A stretch of 40,376 nt of DNA from contig CAYVWB010000042.1 in NCBI GenBank assembly GCA_964455395.1, positions 1 to 40,376 of the forward strand, in the 5' to 3' direction. How positions within the stretch are numbered: position 1 is the first letter of the stretch; each line of letters opens with the position of its first letter. Positions 1 through 8,446 of the stretch are shown one piece after another. A program made the translations under genes and the position numbers. Source of the stretch: CAYVWB01 sp964455395 (lineage in GTDB: Bacteria > Desulfobacterota > Desulfovibrionia > Desulfovibrionales > Desulfovibrionaceae). The notes below the pieces were generated by a model. The model was not told the origin of the DNA and did not search any database. It saw nothing but the letters and a program-made list of their open reading frames with translations.

Positions 1-1
1 A

Positions 2-3000
2 CAGCTCGCCGGGGCGCCGCCGGCCCTGGCGCTTCCGTTGGACAAGCCCCGACCGGCGCGCCGCGCCTTCACCGGCGGGGCGCGCTCTCGAAGCGTGGCC
101 ACAGACCTTCTCGCCCGCACGAAGGAGACAGCCCGGCGCCTGAACGTGAGCCTTTTCGTGCTCTTGTTGAGCGTGTACGCAGCCTTGCTCCAACGCTACG
201 CGCGGGAGGACGAGTTCGTGGTGGGGCTGCCCACATTGGGTCGACCGGAGCCCCGGTTCGCCGAAGCGCTGGGGCATTTCGTCAACGTCATCCCCTGGCG
301 TGCGGTGGTGGATGAGACGGAATCCTTCTCGGCCCTGGCGCGACGCACCCGGCGCACGGCGACCCAGGGGCTGGACCATGCGCAATACCCCTTCGCCAAG
401 CTCGTGGCGGACTTGCAGCTTCAGACCGGGGAGGACCAGGCCCCCGTCTTCCAGACGCTCTTCGTCCTGCAGCAAGCGGAGGCGGACGGCGGCTCCCGGT
501 TCGCCCCCGTGGAGGGGCTTCATCAGGAGGGCGACCACGACTTGAGCGTGGAGGCCGTGCTGGCGGGCGATGGGTTGACGTTGCACGCCGCCTATGACGA
601 GGCGCTCTTCCATGAAGCGACCGTCGCCCGGTTCCTGGAGCACTTCACAACGTTGCTGGAAGCCGTCCTCGCCAACCCGGAGCTCCCAGTGGGCAGCCAT
701 CCCATGGCCCCCGAAGCGCAGACGCGGCAGGATCAGTGGAACCGGACCGCCGTGGACCATCCCCAGAACAAGCTGGCCCACCAACTGGTCAAGCAGCAGG
801 CGCGGCGGCGTCCCGAAGCGCCGGCGGCGCTGTTTCGCAGGCGTACGCTGACCTACGCACAGCTCCACCGCTACTCCCTCCAGTTCGCCAAGCAGCTCCA
901 GCAGCAGGGGGTGACGCGCGGCGTGCTGGTGGGGCTGTGCATGGAGCGTTCCCTGGAGATGATCGTCGGCGTGCTCGCCATCATGAAAGCCGGAGGTGTC
1001 GTCACGCCGCTGGCGGCGGAGCACCCGGATGAGCGCCTCGCCACGATCCTGGAGACCAGCGGCGCGGCGTGTGTGGTGACGAGCCGCTCGCAGCGAAAAC
1101 GGCTGGAGACGCTGACCCGAGAAACGGCCTGCGCCGTTTCGGTTCTGGACAAGACATGGATGCGGCCGCGACGGGTGTCGGGTCGACTGCAGGGGACGCC
1201 CCTGCTGACGGATCCCGCCTATGTCATCCACACCTCCGGGACCACCGGCGCGCCCAAAGGCGTGGTGGTCTCCCATGCGGCGTTGCTCAATCAGTGTCAC
1301 GCCGCGCGGCGGGCGTATGGGCTCACCCTGGCGGACCGGATCCTCCAGAACGCGCCGCTGCATGTGGACACCGCCCTGGAACAGATCCTCCCCGGCCTGA
1401 CGGCGGGCGCGACCCTCGTCCTGCAGGAGACGGCGGTGGCGAGCGCCGCGCAGTTCCGCGCACTCCTCGACAGCGCGGCGATCACCGTGGCGGACATCCC
1501 CCCGGCATACCTCCACGAGCTGCTTCTGGCCCCCGGCGGGCTGGCGGAAGGCGAACCCCCAAGACATCTGCGGCTGACGCTATGCGGCGGCGAGGCGCTG
1601 CGGCCCGAGACGGTCCGACTCTGGCGCGCAGGGCCCATGCGAGCGGTTCGACTGATGAACGCCTACGGACCCACCGAGACGACCATCACCAGCCTCTTGT
1701 ACGAAGCGTCCACCCCCATGGCGGACGACCACGCCCCGAACGAGCAGCCGCCGAACGAGTGGCCACAGGAAGAGGGCGTTGTCATGACGACCGTCCCCGT
1801 AGGTCTCCCCCTGGACAACGAGCAGGCCTGGATTCTCGACGCCGCGGGCCGACCATGCCCCGTTGGCGTCCCCGGGGAGCTGCACATCGGCGGCGCTGGC
1901 GTGGCCATGGGGTATCTGCACGATCCGGAACGCACTCGCGCGAAGTTCATCCCCGACCCCTTCGCTCCGTCAGGCGCAGAAGGAGCGCGGCTCTTCAGGA
2001 CGGGGGATCTGGCGCGCCGCCGGCCGGACGGCGTCATCGAGTTTCTGGGGCGACTCGACGAGCAGGTCCAGATCCGGGGCTTCCGTGTGGAGTGTGGCGA
2101 GGTGGAAGCCGCGTTGACCGCCCTGCCGGAGGTGGGTCAAGCCGTGGTCCTGGCCGCGAAGGACGCCGACGGCGGCGCCCGGCTCGCGGCCTTCGTCACC
2201 GCAGCGGAGCCCTCCGCGCAAGCGGGTCGCGCTCCTGACGGCAAGGCGCTGGCGGACGCCCTGCGCACGCGGCTGCCCGCATACATGATCCCTGAGGTTT
2301 TTCTGGAAGTGGAAGCCATTCCCCTCACCCCCGCCGGCAAGACGGACAAACGCGCCCTGCTGCGCCGTCTTCCCAAGCGGCAGGACGCCCCGAGACGGGA
2401 GGGCGTCCCCGTGCGCACCGCCACGGCTCGTCGTCTGGCCGCGCTCTGGAGCCGTCTCCTGGAGACGGACGTCGTGCATGGCGACGACAACTTCTTCACA
2501 CTGGGGGGCCACTCCCTGCTGGCGGTGCGACTGGCGGCGCTGGTGGAACAGGCGTTCGGGACGGCGCTCCCCCTGCACGTGATTCTGGAGACGCCCACCC
2601 TCGACGAGATGGCGCAGCGACTGGATTCGTCCACGGCCGCAGGGGAGTGGGGCAGGGCGCCGGGCGAGCCATGTTCCGGAACGAGCCGCCTCGATGCCGA
2701 GACCGCTCCGTCGATCCTGGCGCCCATCGTCCGCAGAGGATCACGTCCCCCGCTGTTCTTCGTACACCCCGCCGGCGGCGAGGTGCTGGCCTACGCGGCG
2801 CTGGCGCCGGCGTGTAAGGATCGCCCTCTCTATGGCGTGCGCACGCCGGGCTTGACGGCGCCTTCACCGCGCCTTGCGCATGCGGACGACGAGGCCACGT
2901 CGGTGGCCGGGTTGGCGCGGCTCTATCGGGAGGCGGTCGAAGCCGTGCAGCCGCGTGGGCCGTATCATGTGGGGGGGTGGTCCATGGGCGGGCTGGTGGC

Positions 3001-3610
3001 CTACGAGATGGCCCGGCAGTGGGAGGCGGCCGGCGAGACCACAGCCGTGGTCGCCATGCTGGACACCTATACGCCTGCGGCGCTGGCGATGCTGGAGTCG
3101 ACACGGCGGACGTCAACGGGCGACGGAGCGGAGCGCGTTCCGGCGGAAGGCACGGTGGAAGACGATGCGCTGCTGGCCATGGATTTCGTCCGCGAGCTGG
3201 GCTTGTCGGGTGAGCACGCCTTGACAATATTGAAGAAACATCATCCGGATGTTACCCTGGCGGCCACGGCCTTCTGCACGCACGGTCCTTGCGGCGAGGA
3301 CGGTCGACCGTCTTCCCTCGGGGCGCACGTCGACGAGGCGGAGCTCGCTGGACGGTTCGCGGTGTACGCGACCAACGTGCGCGCCATGCGCGCCTATGCG
3401 TTGCCCCCGCTGGGGACCAGACCGCCGCATGGCCTCGCGCTGGCGTGCGCCGTCGGCGAACCGCCATGGGACGCCGCCGTCGGGTGGCGCGCGCAGCATG
3501 GCGAGGCCGTGCTCGTGCGCCGGCTGGCTGGCGACCATTTCAGCCTCCTCTCGCCGCCTCATGTGTCGGCGGTGCAGGCGTGGCTTCAGGAACTGCTCGG
3601 CGCGGCGTGA
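2..3610 (+). CDS. Nonribosomal peptide synthetase, 3' part: (C)-A-PCP-TE, 5' end outside window
   Basis: C-terminal module of an NRPS; the open frame runs off the left edge, so the true start is upstream. The first residues are the mid-C-domain segment 'LAGAPPALALPLDKPRP', and the C5 motif (GHFVNVIPWR) follows near 275-300. The catalytic HHxxxDG lies outside the window. The A domain (about 740-2370) shows A3 'YVIHTSGTTGAPKG' (about 1220-1261), A5 'NAYGPTE' (1658-1678), A7/A8 'FRTGDLARR..GRLDEQVQIRGFRVE' and A10 'PAGKTDK'. The carrier domain has 'GGHSL' (about 2503-2517). A type I thioesterase follows, with 'GWSMGG' (about 2971-2991) and a late His in 'AGDHFSLL', so this is the last module and releases the product. 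The A pocket read by eye against GrsA is V-D-L-A-L-G-A-I-T-K: the usual Asp235 is Val, which suggests a substrate other than an ordinary alpha-amino acid. The next gene follows after 51 bp. Confidence 0.96.
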   Translation, partial: QLAGAPPALALPLDKPRPARRAFTGGARSRSVATDLLARTKETARRLNVSLFVLLLSVYAALLQRYAREDEFVVGLPTLGRPEPRFAEALGHFVNVIPWRAVVDETESFSALARRTRRTATQGLDHAQYPFAKLVADLQLQTGEDQAPVFQTLFVLQQAEADGGSRFAPVEGLHQEGDHDLSVEAVLAGDGLTLHAAYDEALFHEATVARFLEHFTTLLEAVLANPELPVGSHPMAPEAQTRQDQWNRTAVDHPQNKLAHQLVKQQARRRPEAPAALFRRRTLTYAQLHRYSLQFAKQLQQQGVTRGVLVGLCMERSLEMIVGVLAIMKAGGVVTPLAAEHPDERLATILETSGAACVVTSRSQRKRLETLTRETACAVSVLDKTWMRPRRVSGRLQGTPLLTDPAYVIHTSGTTGAPKGVVVSHAALLNQCHAARRAYGLTLADRILQNAPLHVDTALEQILPGLTAGATLVLQETAVASAAQFRALLDSAAITVADIPPAYLHELLLAPGGLAEGEPPRHLRLTLCGGEALRPETVRLWRAGPMRAVRLMNAYGPTETTITSLLYEASTPMADDHAPNEQPPNEWPQEEGVVMTTVPVGLPLDNEQAWILDAAGRPCPVGVPGELHIGGAGVAMGYLHDPERTRAKFIPDPFAPSGAEGARLFRTGDLARRRPDGVIEFLGRLDEQVQIRGFRVECGEVEAALTALPEVGQAVVLAAKDADGGARLAAFVTAAEPSAQAGRAPDGKALADALRTRLPAYMIPEVFLEVEAIPLTPAGKTDKRALLRRLPKRQDAPRREGVPVRTATARRLAALWSRLLETDVVHGDDNFFTLGGHSLLAVRLAALVEQAFGTALPLHVILETPTLDEMAQRLDSSTAAGEWGRAPGEPCSGTSRLDAETAPSILAPIVRRGSRPPLFFVHPAGGEVLAYAALAPACKDRPLYGVRTPGLTAPSPRLAHADDEATSVAGLARLYREAVEAVQPRGPYHVGGWSMGGLVAYEMARQWEAAGETTAVVAMLDTYTPAALAMLESTRRTSTGDGAERVPAEGTVEDDALLAMDFVRELGLSGEHALTILKKHHPDVTLAATAFCTHGPCGEDGRPSSLGAHVDEAELAGRFAVYATNVRAMRAYALPPLGTRPPHGLALACAVGEPPWDAAVGWRAQHGEAVLVRRLAGDHFSLLSPPHVSAVQAWLQELLGAA

Positions 3611-3661
3611 GCGCAACGTCGTCGGGCGCGAGTCTGCGATCGGACACAAAGGAGTACGAGC

Positions 3662-5500
3662 ATGGCGTCTGAGCGATTCCACCTTCATGGGGACGGTCGA
3701 TTCCTCCTCCTCAACCGGGTCAACCGGGTCAACCGGGTCAACCGGGTCAACCGGGTCAACCGCACTGTCCGCGCATGGGGGCTCTGCGTGGTGCTGACCG
3801 GCCTGTTGCTGGCCACGGCGTGCGGCGTCGCCCCATTGCGGGAAGCGCATGCGGCTGACAAGGCGGAGTTCGTCGTGGAGCGTCTCCCCGGCGTGAGCGC
3901 GCCGCCGGCGTTCAAGCAGTACGCGGGTTATCTACCCGTCAACGAACAGTTTGACGACAACCTCTTCTTCTGGCTTTTCGAGTCGCAGACCGCGCCGGAG
4001 ACGGACCCTCTGGTCATCTGGCTTTCGGGTGGTCCGGGGTGCTCCAGCATCGCGGCCATGTTCGAGGAAAACGGGCCCTTTTCGCTCCACCGGGAGGCGG
4101 GCGGCGGCGTCGCCCTGCAGAACAACCCCTCCAGTTGGAATCAGCGCGCCAACATGCTGTACCTGGATCAGCCCGTGGGCACAGGCATGTCCTATTCCGG
4201 CAAGAACGTCTTCGCCAAGAATCAGTACGAGGTCAGCGCGCAGTTCTATGCGTTTCTCACGCAGCTGTTCGAAGTGTTTCCTGAATACAAGGACCGGCCT
4301 CTCTACATCACGGGGGAGAGCTACGCCGGCCACATGATCCCCGGCATCGCCGACTACATCCTCGATCGACAAGGCAAGCCGGGCGCCATCGACGTGAACC
4401 TCCGGGGCCTCGCCGTGGGCAACGGCTGGATCGACCCCCTGGCCCAGCGCCGCGTGTTGCCCGACCTCTTCTACAACGAAGGTCTCATCGAGGCCCGCCA
4501 GCGCGACGAAGCCAAGCGGCTCTTCCAATGGGCTGTGGACAACGGCGGGGTCCCGGTCGTGGAGGACTACGGCGTCCCCCCCGAAAAGCCCGGGTACACC
4601 TTCCCCGAGATCGAGCCCGAGACGGCTTATCCGGGCCTCACCCTGCCGGAAGCGCTGCAGGGCGACCCCCACGCGCAGCAGCTCAAGACGGTGCTGGACA
4701 AGTACGAAGGCAAGCTGCTCAACGCCACGCTCACGGTCACGGACTTCATCGCCATCATCGACATCGTGGGCAAAGGCCCCAAGGGACTGCGGAAACTGCT
4801 GCCCACCGAGCTGAGCGTCGTTTTTCTGGACCACGGCTACCCCCACCTGGTCTTCCAGTTCTTCCTGGAGCGGCTGGTCTCCTACACCGGAAACAACCGC
4901 AACTATGTCAATCTGATGGATTCCCGGAATTACGGTCCGACCAGCTTGGTGGGGCTGCCCACGGAATGGCCCCCCGGCGACGCCATCTTCCAGGAGTACA
5001 TGAACCGCCAGGACGTGCGGCAGGCGCTCAACGCGGAAGCCTACCCCCACAAGGAGACCGCGCCCTGCAACCCCATGGTCTCCTACGTGTTCAACTACAT
5101 CAACAGCGAGTTTCAGAAGTCCTTCCTCTTCATCTATCCCAAAGTGCTGGCCGAGGTCCCCGTGCTCTTCTACAACGGACAGAACGACCTCATCTGCAGC
5201 GCCGTGGCCACCAGCGAGTTCCTGCTGGACATGGCGGAAGACCCGGACGTCTACTACTTTCCCGGCAAGGCCGAGTACGCAGACGCGCCCTACACGGCCT
5301 GGGCCGTCAAAGACCCGGACGCCGGTCCCCAGGCCTGGGGCAACGTGAAGGAAACCCGCCACGGCTACTCCAAACGAGCGGGCCACCTGCACTTTCTGAA
5401 CGTGCTGGACGCCAGCCACATGGTCCCCCTCTCCAAGCCCGAAGCGGCGCTGCTGCTCCTCAACGACTTCATCCACCACGGTGAGATTTTGACGGATTGA
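3662..5500 (+). CDS. Secreted serine carboxypeptidase (peptidase family S10)
   Basis: Cleaves C-terminal residues from peptides; acts outside the cytoplasm. The 612-aa protein has the S10 signatures 'WLSGGPGCSS' (about 119-128), 'GESYAG' with nucleophile Ser220, 'NGQNDLIC' with Asp509 and 'ASHMVP' with His586, so the triad is complete. The N-terminus carries a (Asn-Arg-Val)x5 repeat, then a hydrophobic segment 'LCVVLTGLLLATACG'. This could be a lipobox (ATA-C) or a signal peptidase I site at 'AHA-AD'. The start is supported by AAAGGAG 8 bp upstream of ATG. It lies 51 bp after the NRPS and probably in the same transcript. S10 enzymes are best known from eukaryotic vacuoles and lysosomes and are less common in bacteria. 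In this context it may trim or activate the exported peptide, or degrade it; that is inference. Confidence 0.93.
   Translation: MASERFHLHGDGRFLLLNRVNRVNRVNRVNRVNRTVRAWGLCVVLTGLLLATACGVAPLREAHAADKAEFVVERLPGVSAPPAFKQYAGYLPVNEQFDDNLFFWLFESQTAPETDPLVIWLSGGPGCSSIAAMFEENGPFSLHREAGGGVALQNNPSSWNQRANMLYLDQPVGTGMSYSGKNVFAKNQYEVSAQFYAFLTQLFEVFPEYKDRPLYITGESYAGHMIPGIADYILDRQGKPGAIDVNLRGLAVGNGWIDPLAQRRVLPDLFYNEGLIEARQRDEAKRLFQWAVDNGGVPVVEDYGVPPEKPGYTFPEIEPETAYPGLTLPEALQGDPHAQQLKTVLDKYEGKLLNATLTVTDFIAIIDIVGKGPKGLRKLLPTELSVVFLDHGYPHLVFQFFLERLVSYTGNNRNYVNLMDSRNYGPTSLVGLPTEWPPGDAIFQEYMNRQDVRQALNAEAYPHKETAPCNPMVSYVFNYINSEFQKSFLFIYPKVLAEVPVLFYNGQNDLICSAVATSEFLLDMAEDPDVYYFPGKAEYADAPYTAWAVKDPDAGPQAWGNVKETRHGYSKRAGHLHFLNVLDASHMVPLSKPEAALLLLNDFIHHGEILTD
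3711..3762 (+). repeat. 9-bp tandem repeat inside the S10 peptidase gene
   Basis: The unit tcaaccggg occurs five times in perfect register, followed by a 7-base partial copy. Read in frame it encodes Asn-Arg-Val repeats just before the signal/anchor segment. Because the unit is three codons, copy-number change would alter the N-terminal length without a frameshift. Confidence 0.95.
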
Positions 5501-5543
5501 GCGGACGCCCGACGAACGCCTGACAAGCGAAATTAAACCACGG

Positions 5544-5572
5544 GGGGAGCCGGACGCCTCGCGACTCTCCCC
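5544..5572 (+). terminator. Possible hairpin between the S10 peptidase and methyltransferase genes
   Basis: ggggag (5544-5549) can pair with ctcccc (5567-5572) around a 17-base loop. There is no T-run after it, so it may be only a weak stem. It sits in the 101-bp gap and could slow or stabilise the transcript. Confidence 0.2.
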
Positions 5573-5601
5573 ACCCTCAAACCACCTGTCGAGCAGAAAC
5601 C

Positions 5602-6438
5602 ATGACCAGCGACGCCCCACCCGTCCCCTCCAGCGACCCCTGTGACGCCATCGCCGCCTTCTACGAAACAGCGGAGCACTTCGCCTGGGAACACCTGACC
5701 GGCGGACAGATCCACTTGGGCTACTGGGACGACGCCAACGCCGACGCCCCTTTCGCCGAAGGCGTGCGGCGGCTCACCCAGGAAATGATCGAACACACCG
5801 AGGTCGCGCCCGGCGAACGTTTCGTCGACCTGGGGTGCGGCGTGGGCGAGCCTGCGCTGGAACTCGTTCGTCAGAAAGACTGCCTGGTGGATGGCGTGAC
5901 CCTGAGCCCCTACCAGCGCGACGAGGCCGCCGGACGCGCCGCGGCCGCGGGTCTGGCGGACAAGGTTTCGTTCCACCTGGAAAACGCCGTGGCGCTCCCC
6001 TTCGCGGAGGGCCATTTTCACGGCGGCTGGTTCTTCGAATCCATCTTCCACATGGGGCACGAACAAGCCTTGCGGGAAGCGCACCGCGTGCTTGCGCCGG
6101 GGGCGGTCCTCACCCTCACGGACGTCAGCGACATCGGCGCCCTCCCCGACGAGGCCCGGGCCGCAGCCAAGGAAGCGTGCAACGCCGAATACGTGCGCGC
6201 GGAAACCTACCCCGACATGCTGCGACGCGCGGGCTTCGAGCCCCTGCTGGTGGAGGACATCACAGATCGCGTCATCGCGCCTTTTGCGGCAAAGTTCACT
6301 GCAGCCGTCACGGCGCATAAGGAGGAGGTGCTGGCGATCTTCAAGGGCGACCAGGAACGCTTCGAGGCCTTCGTCGGGGTGACTGCGAAGTTCTCGACAA
6401 TCGGCTACGTGCTGGTCAAGGCGCGCAAGGTGGCGTGA
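5602..6438 (+). CDS. SAM-dependent class I methyltransferase
   Basis: Transfers a methyl group from S-adenosylmethionine, probably as a tailoring step on the cluster's product; the acceptor atom cannot be told from sequence. The 278-aa protein has motif I 'FVDLGCGVGEPALE' (about residues 74-87), an acidic/post-I region 'VDGVTLSPYQ', and a later 'REAHRVLAPGAVLTLTD' segment typical of the Methyltransf_11/25 type. The start 'FYETAEHFAWEHLTGGQIHLGYWDD' resembles stand-alone small-molecule methyltransferases of the UbiE/RebM/tocopherol type rather than RNA or protein methyltransferases. ATG 5602 has only a weak purine stretch upstream (gagcagaaacc). It is 101 bp downstream of the peptidase gene on the same strand, and a decayed insertion sequence begins about 70 bp after its stop. 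Family is confident; pathway role is inferred from the neighbours. Confidence 0.88.
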   Translation: MTSDAPPVPSSDPCDAIAAFYETAEHFAWEHLTGGQIHLGYWDDANADAPFAEGVRRLTQEMIEHTEVAPGERFVDLGCGVGEPALELVRQKDCLVDGVTLSPYQRDEAAGRAAAAGLADKVSFHLENAVALPFAEGHFHGGWFFESIFHMGHEQALREAHRVLAPGAVLTLTDVSDIGALPDEARAAAKEACNAEYVRAETYPDMLRRAGFEPLLVEDITDRVIAPFAAKFTAAVTAHKEEVLAIFKGDQERFEAFVGVTAKFSTIGYVLVKARKVA

Positions 6439-6505
6439 CCAGCGCCAGGCCGGGGACATGGGCGCAATCCGGACGCCGCGCACAGCATGAGGGATGATCC
6501 AGCAC

Positions 6506-7210
6506 GGTGGCGTCCTGACTAGCTGGGCGGCGATTCTTGTCGACAAGTATTTGAATGAAAAGGAAAAACAAGTACGCGCATCGTGCGCGCATCTCCGAGG
6601 CCCGCTTCCGCGAACTGGTGCGGCTCTTCGCCTGCGATCTCACGGCGGACAACATCGCCCATATCGCCCGGCTGAACCGCAACACCGTCAATCGGTACGT
6701 GCGGCTCATTCGGGAGCGGATCGCTCAACACTGCGAGGCCGTCTCGCCGGTGCTGGCGGACCCCGCTGCGGCCGAGGAGATTCTCCCCGTGCGGGAGGCC
6801 GGTCCGCCCATCTTCGGGTTGCTGCATCGGGAAAACCGCATCGTCACGGAGCTCCTGCCCGCGTACATCACTCCGGCGGTGCGCGCCGTGCTGCGAGAAG
6901 GCCGCGCTGAGACATGGCCCGCCTTCAGCGGCTACGACTGCCTGGTGGACATGGGCAGCGCGCGGCCCTACCACGCGCGGCCGGGCGGCTCCGGCGGTCG
7001 CGGCGAACACAGCCTGAGCGGCTCCTTCTGGTCCTTCGCCATGCGACGTCTCGCCAAGTTCCACGGCGTGCCCCGGCGCACGTTCTACCTCCACCTGAAA
7101 GAGTGCGAGTTCCGCTTCAACCTGCGCGCGGAGGGGGACGCGGAACAATGCTATCGTACGCTGCTGGCGCTGTTGCGTGAAAACCCGCTCAACTAGTCCA
7201 GACCGTCCCA
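6506..7210 (+). mobile_element. Decayed IS1595-family insertion sequence
   Basis: About 0.7 kb bounded by degenerate terminal inverted repeats. The left end reads cgtcctgactagctggg (6511-6527). The reverse complement of the right end (7188-7210) contains cggtctggactagttgag; the two align with one inserted base and few mismatches around a ctgactag/ctggactag core. The only gene inside is the transposase remnant, whose stop codon lies within the right repeat, as is usual for compact IS1595-type elements. I did not find a clear target-site duplication. It separates the methyltransferase from the DUF697 gene and lies within the biosynthetic region. Confidence 0.65.
6555..7196 (+). CDS. IS1595-family transposase remnant, catalytic residues lost, frame intact
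   Basis: A 213-aa open frame. The N-terminal half keeps the helix-turn-helix-like family segment 'RISEARFRELVRLFACDLTA..LNRNTVNRYVRLIRERIA'. The C-terminal part keeps 'SFWSFAMRRLAKFHGV..TFYLHLKECEFRFN' and ends 'LLRENPLN'. Active IS1595 enzymes use a DDE/DDN-type core: a first Asp in 'DESYFG', a second in 'SDGW' and an Asn/Glu in 'HINGIES'. Here the DESYFG block and the Arg/Lys/Gly-rich stretch after it are missing or replaced. 'SDGWRGYDGL' has become 'WPAFSGYDCL', and 'HINGIESFW' has become 'HSLSGSFW'. It should therefore be transposition-dead. The frame is nevertheless free of stops, so either decay is recent or the DNA-binding part is retained for another job. Motif comparison is from memory of the family. 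Confidence 0.85.
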   Translation: MKRKNKYAHRARISEARFRELVRLFACDLTADNIAHIARLNRNTVNRYVRLIRERIAQHCEAVSPVLADPAAAEEILPVREAGPPIFGLLHRENRIVTELLPAYITPAVRAVLREGRAETWPAFSGYDCLVDMGSARPYHARPGGSGGRGEHSLSGSFWSFAMRRLAKFHGVPRRTFYLHLKECEFRFNLRAEGDAEQCYRTLLALLRENPLN

Positions 7211-7223
7211 GGCAGGAAAGGTT

Positions 7224-7253
7224 TTGCGCTGTTGCGTGAAGCGCGCGTATACA
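7224..7253 (+). promoter_or_regulatory. Candidate sigma-70 promoter for the DUF697 gene
   Basis: TTGCGC (7224-7229) and TATACA (7248-7253) are separated by 18 bp, just beyond the right end of the decayed IS and about 110 bp upstream of ATG 7363. The -10 box is one of the few A/T-rich spots in the neighbourhood. Confidence 0.4.
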
Positions 7254-7362
7254 ATGGGACGAGGACCGAACGTTTCGCACGCGGCTCCCGCCATGACTGG
7301 TTCGATCGGTCTGGAGGGGCGTTCGCAGCAGCGACCAACACGCAACACGAGGGAGACGAATC

Positions 7363-7896
7363 ATGGCGGAAACGCCCACAGACACCAAGGACGTGAAAAC
7401 CCCCGCCCTGACCTCGGGCGAAAGCGGTTTGGTGGACGAGCGTCGGCTGGAGGAAGCGAACAATTTCGTGCGGCGGCGGATGTTCTGGTCCGCTGGCGCC
7501 GGGCTGGTGCCGGTGCCGCTGTTCGACTTGCTGGCGCTGACAGGCATGCACATCGACATGGTCCGCGTGCTGGCCAAGGACTACGGCGTGCCCTTCAAAC
7601 GCGACCTGGCCAAGACCATTGTCACAGGCCTCTTGGGCGGCGTGGTCCCCGTGAGCATGGCGCCCACCGTGGGTTCCCTGCTCAAAGCCATTCCCATCGT
7701 GGGCTTGCCGCTTGGCGTGCTGAGCATGAGCATCCTCGGCGGCGCCTCCACTTACGCCATCGGCAAGGTGTTCATCGCGCACTTCGAAGCCGGCGGCACC
7801 CTGCTGAATTTCGACCCCGAAGCCATGAACGAGTACTTCATGGAAAAATTCGCTGAAGGCAAAGCGATGATCAAGGACGCCAAAAAAGGCGCTTGA
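7363..7896 (+). CDS. DUF697-family membrane protein
   Basis: A 177-aa protein of the DUF697 family, the membrane module also found next to or fused to small GTPases (YcjF-like). Family pattern: 'GLVPVPLFDLLALTGMHIDMVRVLAKDYGVPF', then a Gly-rich hydrophobic region (about residues 85-130) with 'LLGGVVPVSMAPTVGSLLKAIPIVG', ending 'YFMEKFAEGKAMIKDAKK'. Two to three membrane segments are likely. No biochemical function is established for the family and no GTPase is seen nearby. GGGAG lies 7-11 bp upstream of ATG 7363. It has a plausible promoter of its own after the IS remnant and is followed by a gene-free, repeat-rich stretch, so it may be independent of the biosynthetic operons. Confidence 0.82.
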   Translation: MAETPTDTKDVKTPALTSGESGLVDERRLEEANNFVRRRMFWSAGAGLVPVPLFDLLALTGMHIDMVRVLAKDYGVPFKRDLAKTIVTGLLGGVVPVSMAPTVGSLLKAIPIVGLPLGVLSMSILGGASTYAIGKVFIAHFEAGGTLLNFDPEAMNEYFMEKFAEGKAMIKDAKKGA

Positions 7897-7961
7897 GTCG
7901 TCCCTGCCGGATTGGTCCGCGTGGGCGGCGGGCGAGATGTTCCTCTGGATTGATGTCTCGG

Positions 7962-8176
7962 CCGCCGCCTTTCGTGCGTCGTCATGAATAAAGCGCCGCC
8001 TTTCGCGCATCGTCATGAATAAAGCGTCGCCTTTCGTGCGTCGTCATGGATAAAGTGTCGCCTTTCGCGCATCGTCATGAATAAAGCGCCGCCTTTCGTG
8101 CGTCGTCATGAATAAAGCGTCGCCTTTCGCGCATCGTCATGAATAAAGCGTCGCCTTTCGCGCATCGTCATGGAAA
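7962..8176. repeat. 31-bp tandem repeat array, about 6.9 copies
   Basis: Full units of exactly 31 bp begin at 7981, 8012, 8043, 8074, 8105 and 8136. A partial copy precedes them and a truncated one starts at 8167. The core is gtcatgaataaagcg(t/c)cg followed by cctttcg and one of two ends, cgcatc (A) or tgcgtc (B). The order, including the leading partial, is B-A-B-A-B-A-A, which suggests growth by 62-bp double units. A 31-bp period cannot keep a reading frame, and there are no unique spacers, so it is neither coding nor CRISPR. Each unit contains AAAG and CTTT arms that could form a small stem. Confidence 0.97.
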
Positions 8177-8446
8177 GAACGCCGCCGTGCGCTGCGGGAA
8201 GCGCCCGGGAAGTGTCTGGAGGCGACACGAGTCGACCACAGCAGTCACGGCTGTCACGGTTGATACGGTGGTGGCGGGGTCTGCGGAAGGGTGAGGACAC
8301 GCCTTGAGATGACGGCCTTGCAGGGTCGCATGGTCAGGGGGCCGCAGGGTCGCATGGATCTGCGGGGCGTTGATGTCGCGCCATCGGGACGTCTTTGGTT
8401 GCATCACCCCGTCAAATATGGTTTCATCCGGCAAAGCCCGCTTGCG

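Noticed and set aside
38..3610. Start of the NRPS gene at TTG 38
   Set aside because: The codons before it (from position 2) continue conserved C-domain sequence, so the gene is cut by the window edge.
7962..8176. CRISPR array
   Set aside because: The 31-bp units are contiguous with no unique spacers, and no cas gene is nearby.
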